This document shows, one piece after another, positions 8,466 to 17,303 of a stretch of DNA of 64,000 nt (position 1 is the stretch's first letter; the number at the start of each line of letters is the position of its first letter). This DNA is from UBA4729 sp038236865 (GTDB lineage: Bacteria > Patescibacteriota > Saccharimonadia > Saccharimonadales > UBA4665). The position numbers and the translations under genes are program-made. The notes below the pieces were generated by a model that saw only the letters and a list, made by a program, of their open reading frames with translations, was not told the DNA's origin and ran no database searches. The stretch lies in assembly GCA_038236865.1 (NCBI GenBank), contig JBBRZI010000001.1, forward strand, positions 35,558 through 99,557. The letters are read 5' to 3'.

Positions 8466-9849
8466 GTCCAACCGGCAGGTCACGGATGCCAATGCCCTGC
8501 TCGGCCAAACTGGCTCGGAGAGTATCAGACAGAGCCCAATCGCTCGCTGCACGGGCGGCTTGACGCTCGGCAAGTAGTCGGGTCTGTTCGTCGCTCAGTG
8601 GCAGCGCGTGCACGTCAATACCGAGCACAGCACGCAAATAGTCCAAGAATTCGTTAAAAACTGGGGCGGATTGTTCAGTGAGTAGCTGAACTTCCAGCTC
8701 GGAGAATAGCTCGTCGATCAGCTTGAGGGCCCGCGGTGTATTAAGGTCGTTTTGCAACTGCAAGGCGATGGCTTTTTGGGCCGTCTTAATGAGCGAGCGT
8801 ATCGGTTCAGAGTTTTCCAGCGACTGGGTTTGCCAGAGCAGTGCCCCGACTGTCTGCCAGTGGCGTAGCCGATTTTGGGCGGCCACCAGGCTATCCCAGC
8901 TGAATTTAGCCTGCGAGCGATAGTGCGACTCGTGGACGTGCAATCGAATGGCGTCGGCTGAAATGCCTTTCGCGGTTATTTCTTGCAAGCGAATGCCGTT
9001 ACCGAGGCTTTTAGATATCTTCTCGCCGTCGACCATGACGTGGTTGCTGTGAAACCAAAGGTTAGCAAATCGCTTGCCGGTAGCGGCTTCACTTTGGGCG
9101 ATTTCGTTGGTATGGTGCACGGGGATATGGTCGATGCCGCCGGTATGGATATCGAGGGTTTCGCCAAGATACTTCATGCTCATGGCCGAACATTCAATGT
9201 GCCAGCCGGGGAAACCTTTGCCCCACGGGCTATCCCATTCCATATCACGGGCCGCGCCGGCCGGCGAAAACTTCCAGACGGCAAAATCGGATGGATTACG
9301 TTTTTGGGGGTTAACTATGACGCGGCCGCTGGCTTGCTGCTCGTCGAGGTCAAGCCGAGCAAATGCGGCGTAGCCTTCGAACTGGCTAGTGTCGTAGTAG
9401 ACGCCGTCGTCGATTACGTAGGTGTAGCCTTTGGTTTGCAGGGTTTTGATAAGCTCAATTTGTTCGGCGATGTGATCAGTTGCTTTCACCAGTTGGTCGG
9501 GCGTGAGCATATGTAGCTGGTGCATGCCAGCCACGAAATCCTGGGTGTAGAACTCGGCGACTTCCCAAGCGGTTTTGCCTTCGCGCTTCGCCCCTTTTTC
9601 TAGCTTGTCTTCACCATCGTCGGCGTCGGACACTAAGTGCCCGACATCAGTAATGTTCATGACCCAGTTGGTTTCTAAGCCGGAAGCTTTCAGGACGCGG
9701 ATTAACGTGTCCATACGCACATAGTTAAACCAGTGACCGATGTGGGCATAATCGTAGACAGTCGGGCCACAGGTGTAGACGGTGATGGCGGGCGGATTAA
9801 GCGGACTGACTTCGTCAATTTGTTTGGTGAGGGTGTTGTACAGTTTCAT
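8446..9849 (-). CDS. cysS: Cysteinyl-tRNA synthetase
   Basis: 467 aa, normal length for a class I CysRS. Charges tRNA-Cys. The HIGH-type motif is AHIGH within TVYDYAHIGHWFNYVR and the KMSKS-type motif is KISKSLGN. Zinc ligands are present: Cys in TCGPTVYD, Cys in WHIECSAMS, and the HHTNEIAQSE segment. It starts an operon direction shared with the downstream-coded DHH phosphoesterase (12 bp apart). Its zinc site is intact, unlike RecR and DnaX in this window. Confidence 0.97.
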   Translation of the reverse strand: MKLYNTLTKQIDEVSPLNPPAITVYTCGPTVYDYAHIGHWFNYVRMDTLIRVLKASGLETNWVMNITDVGHLVSDADDGEDKLEKGAKREGKTAWEVAEFYTQDFVAGMHQLHMLTPDQLVKATDHIAEQIELIKTLQTKGYTYVIDDGVYYDTSQFEGYAAFARLDLDEQQASGRVIVNPQKRNPSDFAVWKFSPAGAARDMEWDSPWGKGFPGWHIECSAMSMKYLGETLDIHTGGIDHIPVHHTNEIAQSEAATGKRFANLWFHSNHVMVDGEKISKSLGNGIRLQEITAKGISADAIRLHVHESHYRSQAKFSWDSLVAAQNRLRHWQTVGALLWQTQSLENSEPIRSLIKTAQKAIALQLQNDLNTPRALKLIDELFSELEVQLLTEQSAPVFNEFLDYLRAVLGIDVHALPLSDEQTRLLAERQAARAASDWALSDTLRASLAEQGIGIRDLPVGPIWYRL

Positions 9850-9861
9850 GCTGGATTGTTC

Positions 9862-10869
9862 CTATTCAAGTTTGCTAAGTAGATCATCGGTGTAGCGTAG
9901 ACATTCGGCACGGACATCTTCAAAGGGTTTGCCCCCAATGACTTTAAAGCCGCTGGCAAACTTGTGGCCGCCGCCGCCAAAGTGTTCGGCCAGATCGGCG
10001 CCCACGCCGGCACCCGGGTTACACCGAATGGCAGCCGTCACTTTGCCGTCGGTGTAATGCTTAAAGACGATAGCGACACGTACGCCGATGGTCTGCAGCA
10101 TATCGCCGTGGATGAGCGGTGCGGGGTTATAGAGCGGACTGTACAGGTTGATCTCGTTCTGAGGGATAGCGACGCTCACCACCGCTCCCTGGCTGCTGAA
10201 CTGGGCCCGAGAAATCAGCAGAGCTTTGTATCTGAAGATAGCAACCGGCATTTTGGAATATTCGCGCCTGAGCTCCTCGAGTTTTGAGCGATCAACCCCG
10301 GCGTCGACGAGGCTGCCCATGATGCGGTAGGTGTCGGCGCTGGTGAGCTGGTTGGTCAGTCCCTGGGTGTCGCCGAGAATCGAACTCATAATAAACTCTT
10401 GGGCCGCCACTGGTAGCGGCCAGGCAAGCTGACTGGCGATCATGAAGATCAGCTCTCCAGCCGAGGCCCGCTGGCCGTCGGTGATCTCGACCGTCGCAAA
10501 TAGAATTGGGTTATCGACGCTCTGGTGGTGGTCGAGCACAATGCAGGGTTTGGCCGCCAGCCAGTTGATCTGGCCGGTTTGCTCTAATTTTTCGAGTAAC
10601 GTCATGGTTGAAGCGTCAACGATAATACTGGCGTCAAACTGTTTGGGCATATCTTTTTCGACCCGATCCCAGCCGGGCAGATAGTGGAGGTAGCCGGGCA
10701 TGTCGACGCCACAGTACAGGGTGGTTTGCTTGCCCATCTCGCCTAAAATTTCTTCGAGCGCCAGCGCACTACCGAGTGAATCGGCGTCGGGGTTATCGGC
10801 TTGGACGATGACGATGTGCTGGGCGGCTTGTAAAATGTCTTGGATGTGGCTGGCTGTGGGGTAGTGCAT
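9862..10869 (-). CDS. DHH/DHHA1 phosphoesterase, NrnA-like
   Basis: 335 aa. The DHH domain has DNPDADSLGS, IVDAST, the name motif LDHHQS and a later SSILGDTQGL; the C-terminal DHHA1 domain ends in FGGGGHKFASGF. Family members hydrolyse short oligonucleotides (nanoRNA), pAp or cyclic dinucleotides with manganese. The residue usually His in the first motif is Gln/Ala here (VQADNPDAD), which is common in NrnA-like proteins from small genomes. It is transcribed upstream of cysS with a 12-bp gap, so the two are probably one operon. Confidence 0.85.
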   Translation of the reverse strand: MHYPTASHIQDILQAAQHIVIVQADNPDADSLGSALALEEILGEMGKQTTLYCGVDMPGYLHYLPGWDRVEKDMPKQFDASIIVDASTMTLLEKLEQTGQINWLAAKPCIVLDHHQSVDNPILFATVEITDGQRASAGELIFMIASQLAWPLPVAAQEFIMSSILGDTQGLTNQLTSADTYRIMGSLVDAGVDRSKLEELRREYSKMPVAIFRYKALLISRAQFSSQGAVVSVAIPQNEINLYSPLYNPAPLIHGDMLQTIGVRVAIVFKHYTDGKVTAAIRCNPGAGVGADLAEHFGGGGHKFASGFKVIGGKPFEDVRAECLRYTDDLLSKLE

Positions 10870-10950
10870 ACCTAACAGTATATGTCACTCGTCGCTCTAG
10901 GCTAGCTTTTTACTAAAAATTAGCCACGATGGGAAGGCTACTCGGGGATT

Positions 10951-11289
10951 TTACATACTGGGTAGCGGCAGCATCTCAAAGACATCGATCGAAGCGCCGG
11001 CTGTCTTTAGGTGCGGGTGCGTTTGCAACAAGGCCATAATAGCCGTTTTGGACTCGCCTTCTAACATGGAGTAGCCAGATGCTGGGTTATTGCTGTTGGT
11101 GACGCCGTCGGGTGTCACCCGCCCGACGGCTTGCAGCGGTAAACCGAAATCAACGGCAGCCGACTTGCTGGCGACTTCGCGCCAGGCCATCCACTCGGCC
11201 ATACTTGCCTGACTATCGTTGGAACTGGCAGTAGCCATCGGTGGTTGCGCGTGCACAAACGTGTTGTATATAATCAAATACTTTGCCAT
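10951..11289 (-). CDS. YciI/DGPF-domain-like small protein
   Basis: 112 aa ferredoxin-like (dimeric alpha-beta barrel) protein resembling the YCII-related family: it begins MAKYLIIYN, has WMAWREVASKSAAVDFGLPL in the middle and ends FEMLPLPSM. Such proteins are soluble and often lack a known reaction. GGAGACAAACC-type ribosome site precedes the ATG. It is monocistronic, separated from recR by a terminator. Confidence 0.6.
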   Translation of the reverse strand: MAKYLIIYNTFVHAQPPMATASSNDSQASMAEWMAWREVASKSAAVDFGLPLQAVGRVTPDGVTNSNNPASGYSMLEGESKTAIMALLQTHPHLKTAGASIDVFEMLPLPSM

Positions 11290-11350
11290 GGTTTGTCTCC
11301 TGCTGTTACGTAAATCCCATTGTAGTCCCGCCCGTAATTATTTTGCAATG

Positions 11351-11373
11351 AAAAAACCCGAGCTTTGCTCGGG
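11351..11373 (-). terminator. Terminator of the ybaB-recR transcript
   Basis: CCCGAGC/GCTCGGG hairpin with a 3-nt loop, followed on the minus strand by six T. It lies about 55 bp beyond the recR stop. Confidence 0.88.
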
Positions 11374-11428
11374 GCCTGGGGCGGGCGTTTAAAGGGCAAA
11401 TGAGTTGGAATTGCAGCTAGACTTTTGA

Positions 11429-12034
11429 CTAGAGGGTTTGGCGACCTTCGAGGGCGCGACCAAGTGAGATTTGGTCGGCGTATTCGAGGTCGACACCAAC
11501 GGACAGACCACGGGCCAACCGGCTGATTTTGACACTGCGGTCGCCGAGCTCTCGCTGGATGTAGAGGGCGGTCGATTCGCCTTCGACGCTGGCGTTGGTG
11601 GCGAGGATTATCTCCTGGACGTTATCTTCGTCAATGCGGGCGATAAGTTCTTTGATGTGGAGCTGTTCGGGGCTGATGCCGTCGATCGGTGAAACCAAGC
11701 CGCCCAATACGTGATAGGTGCCATGGAACTGATTGGTTTTTTCGATGGCGACGAGGTCGAACGGTTCGGCGACAACCGCAATTGTTTGTTTATCCCGCCG
11801 CGGGTCGGTGTAGAGGTCTGAGTATTCCTGGTCGGCCGGAATCAGCGCAAAGGTCTTTTTGCAGTAGCCAATGCCGCCGTGCAAATTCTGCAGGCCAGCC
11901 GCCAGTTGATTGGCGGTACTGGCATCACGGCGGACAAGGTAATAGGCATAGCGTTCGGCGGTCCGTGGGCCGACGCCCGGCAATAACCCAAAGGCATCAA
12001 TCAGATCACGGAGCGCCGGTGGCAGGATTTGCAT
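11429..12034 (-). CDS. recR: Recombination protein RecR, zinc finger degenerate
   Basis: 201 aa, full family length. RecR loads RecA at gaps with RecO/RecF. The N-terminal HhH region (LLPGVGPRTAERYAYYL), Toprim domain (AVVAEPFDLVAIEKT, LGGLVSPIDGI, ILATNASVEGESTALYI) and C-terminal ISRLARGLSVGVDLEYAD are all normal. The zinc module between them is not: only the first Cys of the usual four (CxxC...CxxC) remains, in GYCKKTF, and the rest reads QEYSDLYTDPRRD. Metal binding is therefore unlikely while the surrounding length is kept. It follows ybaB by 9 bp, the usual gene order. Confidence 0.95.
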   Translation of the reverse strand: MQILPPALRDLIDAFGLLPGVGPRTAERYAYYLVRRDASTANQLAAGLQNLHGGIGYCKKTFALIPADQEYSDLYTDPRRDKQTIAVVAEPFDLVAIEKTNQFHGTYHVLGGLVSPIDGISPEQLHIKELIARIDEDNVQEIILATNASVEGESTALYIQRELGDRSVKISRLARGLSVGVDLEYADQISLGRALEGRQTL

Positions 12035-12043
12035 TGAGCGCTG

Positions 12044-12337
12044 CTATAGTCCCAGGCTGCCAAGTGCACCCATCATGGGCTGCATTTTTTCGGCGGCAAT
12101 GCGCTGGCTTTCGCCAATCGCTTCTTTGACAGCGTCTTCAACCCAGTGCTCAAGCTGGCCGATATCAGCCAGATCGACATATTCCGGATCGATCGTAATC
12201 TTCTTGAGCTTCTGCTCGCCGGTGAACTCAACGCGCACGGCGCCGTCACCTTTCTCGACACTAATAATTTGTTTTTGTAGTTCTTTTTGGATTTTCTTGA
12301 CGCGCATGAGCATCTTAGCTTGGTCAAAACGGTTCAT
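12044..12337 (-). CDS. ybaB: Nucleoid-associated protein YbaB/EbfC
   Basis: 97 aa DNA-binding dimer typical of YbaB/EbfC: starts MNRFDQAKMLMRVKKIQKEL, then VRVEFTGEQKLKKITIDPEY, ends QPMMGALGSLGL. AGGAGGAAAGACTT is a strong ribosome site before the ATG. Located immediately upstream of recR in the same operon, as in most bacteria. Confidence 0.93.
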   Translation of the reverse strand: MNRFDQAKMLMRVKKIQKELQKQIISVEKGDGAVRVEFTGEQKLKKITIDPEYVDLADIGQLEHWVEDAVKEAIGESQRIAAEKMQPMMGALGSLGL

Positions 12338-12368
12338 AAGTCTTTCCTCCTGGTCTTATTGTAGCAAT

Positions 12369-13559
12369 CTAACGGCGGTAGTGGAAGACAGCCTGCGTGG
12401 TGGCATTATGCGGCCAGGCCACAAAGTAGGCGCGCAGGTTGTACATACAGCTGAACGCCACGGCAATTGTTAACAAGCCGATACCAAGACTGCGGGCGAT
12501 TGGGTTATATGGAAAGACGCGCAGCCAGCTTTTGAGCAGTGAGTTTAAGCCAGCCGCGGCAATCAAAAAGACGACTGGTACCAGAACACTCAAGCCAACC
12601 GGACCACCCAAACCAACCAACACCATACCGATGAGTAGCACCAGGGCGAACTGGCGGGCCCGCCGGGCCCGCCAGTGGCGGAGGTAGAAGAAGCTGCCAG
12701 TAATTATGAAAGCCAGTGTCACGATGTCGAAAATAGGCAGTCGACCCAGCCATAGTTCGGGATAGGCCGGTCCACGAATTAACAGATGTGCCGGCACCGC
12801 CAACAGTTGTTTACCGAACAGCGCGGCCGTGGGCAGTATAGCGGGCAATCCCAGCCACAGCCGCCAGTCGGCGCTGGAGCGGATAAGTGTCGGTAGTAGA
12901 AGGGGCAACCAGAGCAGGCCTAGACCGGTGTAGACCAGCCGTTGCCACCAGCTGTGGTATTCAGCCCAACCATCTTGGATATCGCGCCACGACAAGGCGA
13001 TCATCAGCAGAACCAACCAAACAAGTCCTGGTATGAACAGCAGCACACTGTACGACAGCATCGAACCATAAAAAACCAGGGCCGACTGCGGATAGCGCTG
13101 GCGGAGCGTGTAACCGAGCAGCAACAGCAGCACCGCCCAAAGGTAGAGCACATCGTAGCTGGCCAGTCGACTGACGTGCAGCACCCAGCTGGAGGTGGCA
13201 AACAAAGCGACCGCTAAGCTAGTAGTTCGGGTGCCGTGAAAGCTCCGGACGAGCGTCGCAAACGTCACCACGCTCAGTAACCCAAATAGGGTATTGGCTA
13301 GGCGCGTGACCAACTGCCCATGATCGGAGACTAAGTAAAAGAGCACTGACTGGACAAACTTGAGGGGCAGATAGAGTGGGTGGGCATAAAGCCCGTGCCA
13401 ACCGAGCGGTGCACCGGCCACGGCGACCTCTCCAGTGCTCAGGCCGTCGGTCAGCGAACCGAGCCGGTAGATCAGTAGGCCGGCACTGGCGGCCAATCCG
13501 AGTCCGAGCATGAGTATCAGACGCCAATGCGTCGTGAGTGTGGAGCGAACGTTTTTCAT
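12369..13559 (-). CDS. Polytopic membrane protein, GT39/ArnT-like glycosyltransferase
   Basis: 396 aa with about ten hydrophobic helices. The layout (a long periplasmic loop after helix 1 with an acidic residue, LSTGEVAVAGA, and the HPLYLPLKFVQS segment) is like GT-C enzymes of the dolichyl-phosphate-mannose/ArnT family that use polyprenyl-phosphate sugars. The catalytic acidic pair is not obvious, so the assignment is to the fold only. It sits alone between ybaB and dnaB. Confidence 0.6.
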   Translation of the reverse strand: MKNVRSTLTTHWRLILMLGLGLAASAGLLIYRLGSLTDGLSTGEVAVAGAPLGWHGLYAHPLYLPLKFVQSVLFYLVSDHGQLVTRLANTLFGLLSVVTFATLVRSFHGTRTTSLAVALFATSSWVLHVSRLASYDVLYLWAVLLLLLGYTLRQRYPQSALVFYGSMLSYSVLLFIPGLVWLVLLMIALSWRDIQDGWAEYHSWWQRLVYTGLGLLWLPLLLPTLIRSSADWRLWLGLPAILPTAALFGKQLLAVPAHLLIRGPAYPELWLGRLPIFDIVTLAFIITGSFFYLRHWRARRARQFALVLLIGMVLVGLGGPVGLSVLVPVVFLIAAAGLNSLLKSWLRVFPYNPIARSLGIGLLTIAVAFSCMYNLRAYFVAWPHNATTQAVFHYRR

Positions 13560-13589
13560 TGTTGCCGTAATTATAGCAGTATCGAGGCT

Positions 13590-14957
13590 TTATTCATTGC
13601 CGGCGAACGGGTCGCCGTGGGCAGTATCGAGTGAACGAAAGCGTTGTTTTTCATTATCAAAGTAGAGCTCGACGCCGCCCGTCGGACCATTACGGTGTTT
13701 TTTGATGAAGATGTCGGTAATCTTTTTGCGATCAGTTTCGGGATTGTAATACTCTTCGCGGTAAATAAAGGCGACGACGTCGGCGTCCTGCTCGATGGAG
13801 CCTGATTCACGCAAATCGGACAGTTGGGGGATTTGCGGCGAGCGGTTCTCGACCGACCGACTGAGCTGGCTGAGCGCCAAGACAGGAACGTTAAGCTCAC
13901 GAGCGACGCCTTTGAGGCCCCGTGATATTTCGGAGATTTCCTGGACGCGGTTACCTTCCCCGCCAAACCGGCCGACGCCGCTCATCAGTTGTAGGTAATC
14001 AACAATAATCAGACCCAGCGGGTGTTGGTGGTTCTCGCGGCGGGCCTTAGTACGGAGGTCACTGATCGTAATACTAGGGGTGTCGTCGATGAACATTTGC
14101 GCTTCGCTGAGAGTACCCATGGCCTGGCCGATTTTTTCAAAGTCGGCGTCGGTTAAGTTGCCGGTGCGCAGTGCCCAGGCATCAACCCCGGATTCCATAG
14201 ACAGCAGCCGGTCAACCAGCTGTTCTTTACTCATTTCTAAACTGAACATAAGGACCGCTTGCTTGGATTGGACGGCGACGTTGTGAGCGAAGTTGAGGGC
14301 CAAGGCCGTCTTGCCCATTGACGGGCGGGCGGCCAGAATCACCAGGTCGGAGCGCTGAAAGCCGGCCAGGACTTTATCGAGATCGCGAAAACCGGTCGGC
14401 ACACCGCGAATTTTCTGCTTATCTTTATGCAGGTCATCGAGACGGTCGAAACTCTCGGCTAAAATTGTTTCGAGGGAGACGACGCTTTGCTTGATATGTT
14501 GCTGGCTAACTTCGAACAGACGCATTTCGGCTTCTTCGATCAGTTCACGCAGTTCTTTGCTTTCATCGTAGCCGAGACCGATAATATCCTGGGAAGCGGC
14601 AATCAGGCGGCGGCGCAAGGCTTTTTGGGCGACGATGGCGGCATATTGCTCGACATGGGCAGCCGTCGGGACGAAGTTAGTCAGTTCCGTTAAATAAGCC
14701 GGCCCGCCGATCATATCGAGGTAGCCGTTATTTTTAAGAGCGTTGGCCAGCGTGAGTACATCGATGGCGTCGCGCCGTTCGTAGAGCTGGTTTACGGCTT
14801 CATAGATGCGTTGGTGGCGAACCTCAAAGAAATCGGCCGCCGACAAACTGTCGGCAATCTTCACAATCGCGTCGCTATCAATCAGGATGGCGCCAAGTAG
14901 TGAGCTCTCGGCTTCGCTGTTTTGGGGTGGTGGCGGGTTGGTAGTAGTGGCTTTCAT
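13590..14957 (-). CDS. dnaB: Replicative DNA helicase DnaB
   Basis: 455 aa, family length. N-terminal helical domain (PPPPQNSEAESSLLGAIL) followed by the RecA-like motor with Walker A AARPSMGKTALAL (about 207-219), Walker B LGLIIVDYLQLM, and the arginine-finger end QLSDLRESGSIEQDADVVAF. It unwinds DNA at the fork as a hexamer. The gene follows dnaX on the same strand with about 20 bp between them, so two fork proteins are probably co-transcribed. Confidence 0.97.
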   Translation of the reverse strand: MKATTTNPPPPQNSEAESSLLGAILIDSDAIVKIADSLSAADFFEVRHQRIYEAVNQLYERRDAIDVLTLANALKNNGYLDMIGGPAYLTELTNFVPTAAHVEQYAAIVAQKALRRRLIAASQDIIGLGYDESKELRELIEEAEMRLFEVSQQHIKQSVVSLETILAESFDRLDDLHKDKQKIRGVPTGFRDLDKVLAGFQRSDLVILAARPSMGKTALALNFAHNVAVQSKQAVLMFSLEMSKEQLVDRLLSMESGVDAWALRTGNLTDADFEKIGQAMGTLSEAQMFIDDTPSITISDLRTKARRENHQHPLGLIIVDYLQLMSGVGRFGGEGNRVQEISEISRGLKGVARELNVPVLALSQLSRSVENRSPQIPQLSDLRESGSIEQDADVVAFIYREEYYNPETDRKKITDIFIKKHRNGPTGGVELYFDNEKQRFRSLDTAHGDPFAGNE

Positions 14958-14979
14958 GATAACGATCCTCGGGGTATAC

Positions 14980-16503
14980 CTATGAGTCTAACAGTTCTCC
15001 GCCGCCAAATATACTATTTATTTGACTCATGTCGGTTGGGGTTGTCTGATTGGGCAAACCAACGATGGCCGTGGGCGGTAGATTTGGCTTGTCGCCGGGC
15101 TTGAGCAGTATGCATGAAATTACAATCGTGCGGCCGCTAACACCTTCTATAATGTCCATAATTATCTTCTTATTTTTAGCGTCACTGATGCGTTTTTGGT
15201 GAAAAGTGAACGTGAAGCCTAGTTGTAGGTTGTCGCCATCAAAGGTCGGCTGGGCCATCCGTACGACGCCGTAGAGGGTGTTGTGCTTGAGCTTAAGCGC
15301 GGCGAGTATCAGTGGCCACAGTGTGGCGTCATCTGGGTTCACGACGACAGGGGAAGCGGTGAGGGCTTTGGGTGGTTGGGCTGGTATAGGTTCGGCTACC
15401 GCGCTTGGTGCGGGTGATGGTATCGGCTCGGCTGTGGCTTGGTCCGGTTTTGCGGCTGGCTCGACGACGACGGCCTTGGGGCTAGGAGTCGCCACTGATG
15501 GTTGGGCCGGAACTACCGCGGCGGCCGGTGCAAGCTTGAGGCTCAATACATCAAGTAGTACGATTTCAAGGTAGCGCTCGGGGTTGTGTGACGTCGGCAC
15601 ATCGATCAGGCGACCGAGCAAATCGAGCGTTGCTTGAGTAATGGGGGCTCGGCTGTGCAGGAGGTGCGCCCGTAGTTTTTGGCCGAGCTGCTTAGCAATC
15701 GCCGCGGCTTGGAAGCCTTGGTCATACATATTGCCTAACTGCTGGAGCGCCGACTCGGCGCTTTGCGGTGTGAGTGGTGATTCAATCAGCTCGCATAACG
15801 CCTCGACAGCCGTTTCCGGGGGGATGCCGAGCAAGGTTTGGATGTCGGCTAGCTCAAGCGCCTGGCCGTTGCTACTGGCTTGATCGAGTAAACTAATGCT
15901 GTCGCGAAAGCTACCTTCACCATGGACGGCCAGTAACTCGAGAGCGGCCTGGCTGATACTGATCTTTTCGGCGGCGGCGATGAAACTGAGGTGTTTAACG
16001 ACCTTGGCCGGTTCGACCGGTTTAAAGGTGTAGCGCTGGGTACGACTGACAATTGTTTCGGGCAGCTTGTGGGCGTCGGTCGTCGCCAGAATGAAGACGA
16101 CGTGGGCTGGTGGCTCTTCGAGGGTTTTGAGCAGCGCGTTGAAGGCTTCTTTGGTCAGCATATGGACTTCGTCGATTATGTAGACTTTGTATTTTGAGCT
16201 GGTGGGTGCGATGTGGACTTTGTCGCGCAGCTCGCGAATCTCATCGATACGGCGGTTACTGGCGGCGTCAATTTCGATGATGTCGATATCCATGCGGTCG
16301 TCGACATACGGCAGACCATTAATCTCGTGGGCGAGAATGCGGGCGATACTCGTCTTGCCGACACCGCGCGGGCCCGTAAACAGATAGGCGTGGCTGATCC
16401 GGCCAGCCTTGATGGCCTTACCGAGTGTTTGGGTGATGTGTTCTTGCCCTATAATCTCGCCCAAGTTTTTAGAACGGTATTTTCGATATAATGCTTGCCC
16501 CAT
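14980..16503 (-). CDS. dnaX: DNA polymerase III subunit gamma/tau, zinc module lost
   Basis: 507 aa from ATG 16503 (MGQALYRKYR, the family start). Clamp-loader ATPase: Walker A GPRGVGKTSIAR, Walker B VYIIDEVHML, SRC-type motif written SRTQRY. The zinc-binding insert that normally carries four Cys between Walker A and EIDAAS is replaced by a short Cys-free stretch (about ILAHEINGLPYVDDRMDID). The C-terminal third starts with an Ala/Pro-rich linker (about 345-400) followed by a compact domain. The upstream 140 bp contains an unusual set of inverted repeats. Confidence 0.95.
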   Translation of the reverse strand: MGQALYRKYRSKNLGEIIGQEHITQTLGKAIKAGRISHAYLFTGPRGVGKTSIARILAHEINGLPYVDDRMDIDIIEIDAASNRRIDEIRELRDKVHIAPTSSKYKVYIIDEVHMLTKEAFNALLKTLEEPPAHVVFILATTDAHKLPETIVSRTQRYTFKPVEPAKVVKHLSFIAAAEKISISQAALELLAVHGEGSFRDSISLLDQASSNGQALELADIQTLLGIPPETAVEALCELIESPLTPQSAESALQQLGNMYDQGFQAAAIAKQLGQKLRAHLLHSRAPITQATLDLLGRLIDVPTSHNPERYLEIVLLDVLSLKLAPAAAVVPAQPSVATPSPKAVVVEPAAKPDQATAEPIPSPAPSAVAEPIPAQPPKALTASPVVVNPDDATLWPLILAALKLKHNTLYGVVRMAQPTFDGDNLQLGFTFTFHQKRISDAKNKKIIMDIIEGVSGRTIVISCILLKPGDKPNLPPTAIVGLPNQTTPTDMSQINSIFGGGELLDS

Positions 16504-16557
16504 AGACACTTCTATTATAACCGACAACGCCTCAGATGGGTTGTTGTGTAATTCAAG

Positions 16558-16650
16558 TAGTTGGATAGTAGGATAGTAAAATAGTAGGATAGTTAGCTGG
16601 AGCTCACTAGCCTACTATCCAATTAGTACACTGTCTAACTATCCTACTAT
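16558..16650. repeat. Interleaved ATAGTAGGAT inverted repeats
   Basis: Four related arms: TTGGATAGTAGG-type at 16559-16572, ATAGTAGGATAGTTAG at 16581-16596, CCTACTATCC at 16611-16620 and CTAACTATCCTACTAT at 16635-16650. Arms 2 and 4 are a perfect 16-bp inverted repeat; arms 1 and 3 match over about 14 bp with one mismatch. The A-B-A'-B' order allows either nested hairpins or a pseudoknot. The last arm includes the stop codon of the upstream gene. A related tandem tract occurs at 29868-29947. Confidence 0.75.
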
Positions 16651-17156
16651 AGAGCGGCTTCGAGAGCGGCCCACTCGGCGCCGGCGTCGTCCTCAGGGAC
16701 ATTGACACTAACTTGGTCACCTGGCTTGGCTTTGAAGTAGGTTACGCTGGCGAGCAAAACGCGGAAGTTGCGGCCATTCACGTCGACGAAGTAGTGGCCG
16801 TTTTCGAGCTTGAGAGCGCCGATAACTTGTTTGCGGGGGATTGGACCGATCTGCTTATACAGAAAGGCACCCTCTTCAGTAATCGTCAATTTGAGAATAT
16901 CGCCTTGAACCAGCTTGGATTTGCTGGCGTAGTTGGCGGGTACGGGATAAGTTTTGCTGTCGGAACCAACCATATTTTGACCGTCAAAAACGCCTTCGAT
17001 AATTTTACCGAGGGTTTCTTCGCGGACAATTGCGACGGTGTTTTCGTCATCACCAACAAGGCTAATCAGCAGTTCGTTGGCGGCTGCAAGATTGGTCTCG
17101 GCTTCTTGAATAAGGGCTCGTAAGCGCTTGATTTGTTTTTCTGGTACTTCAGGCAT
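16647..17156 (-). CDS. Conserved coiled-coil plus beta-domain protein, unknown function
   Basis: 169 aa, not recognised with certainty. Residues 4-40 form a heptad-rich helix (EKQIKRLRALIQEAETNL) like a short coiled coil. The rest is beta-rich with a VQGDILKLTITEEG segment, IGPIPRKQ, and a closing acidic tail. This resembles OB-like or KOW-like nucleic acid or ribosome-associated proteins, but no family motif is decisive. It lies between rplL and dnaX on the same strand; a terminator separates it from rplL. Confidence 0.65.
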   Translation of the reverse strand: MPEVPEKQIKRLRALIQEAETNLAAANELLISLVGDDENTVAIVREETLGKIIEGVFDGQNMVGSDSKTYPVPANYASKSKLVQGDILKLTITEEGAFLYKQIGPIPRKQVIGALKLENGHYFVDVNGRNFRVLLASVTYFKAKPGDQVSVNVPEDDAGAEWAALEAAL

Positions 17157-17255
17157 TTAGTCTTGTCTCTCGTGTAAGTATTTATTAGTACACTTACCCA
17201 TAAAAATATCATAATTCTATAGGCAAGTCAAAGCCAATCAGTGGGCTGTGGATAA

Positions 17256-17290
17256 AACTGTCGCCCCATCTGTCAGACAGGGCGACAGTT
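17256..17290 (-). terminator. Terminator after rplL
   Basis: AACTGTCGCCC/GGGCGACAGTT, 11-bp stem with a 13-nt loop and a short T run on the minus strand, just past the rplL stop. Confidence 0.8.
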
Positions 17291-17303
17291 CGGGTCAAAT
17301 TCG

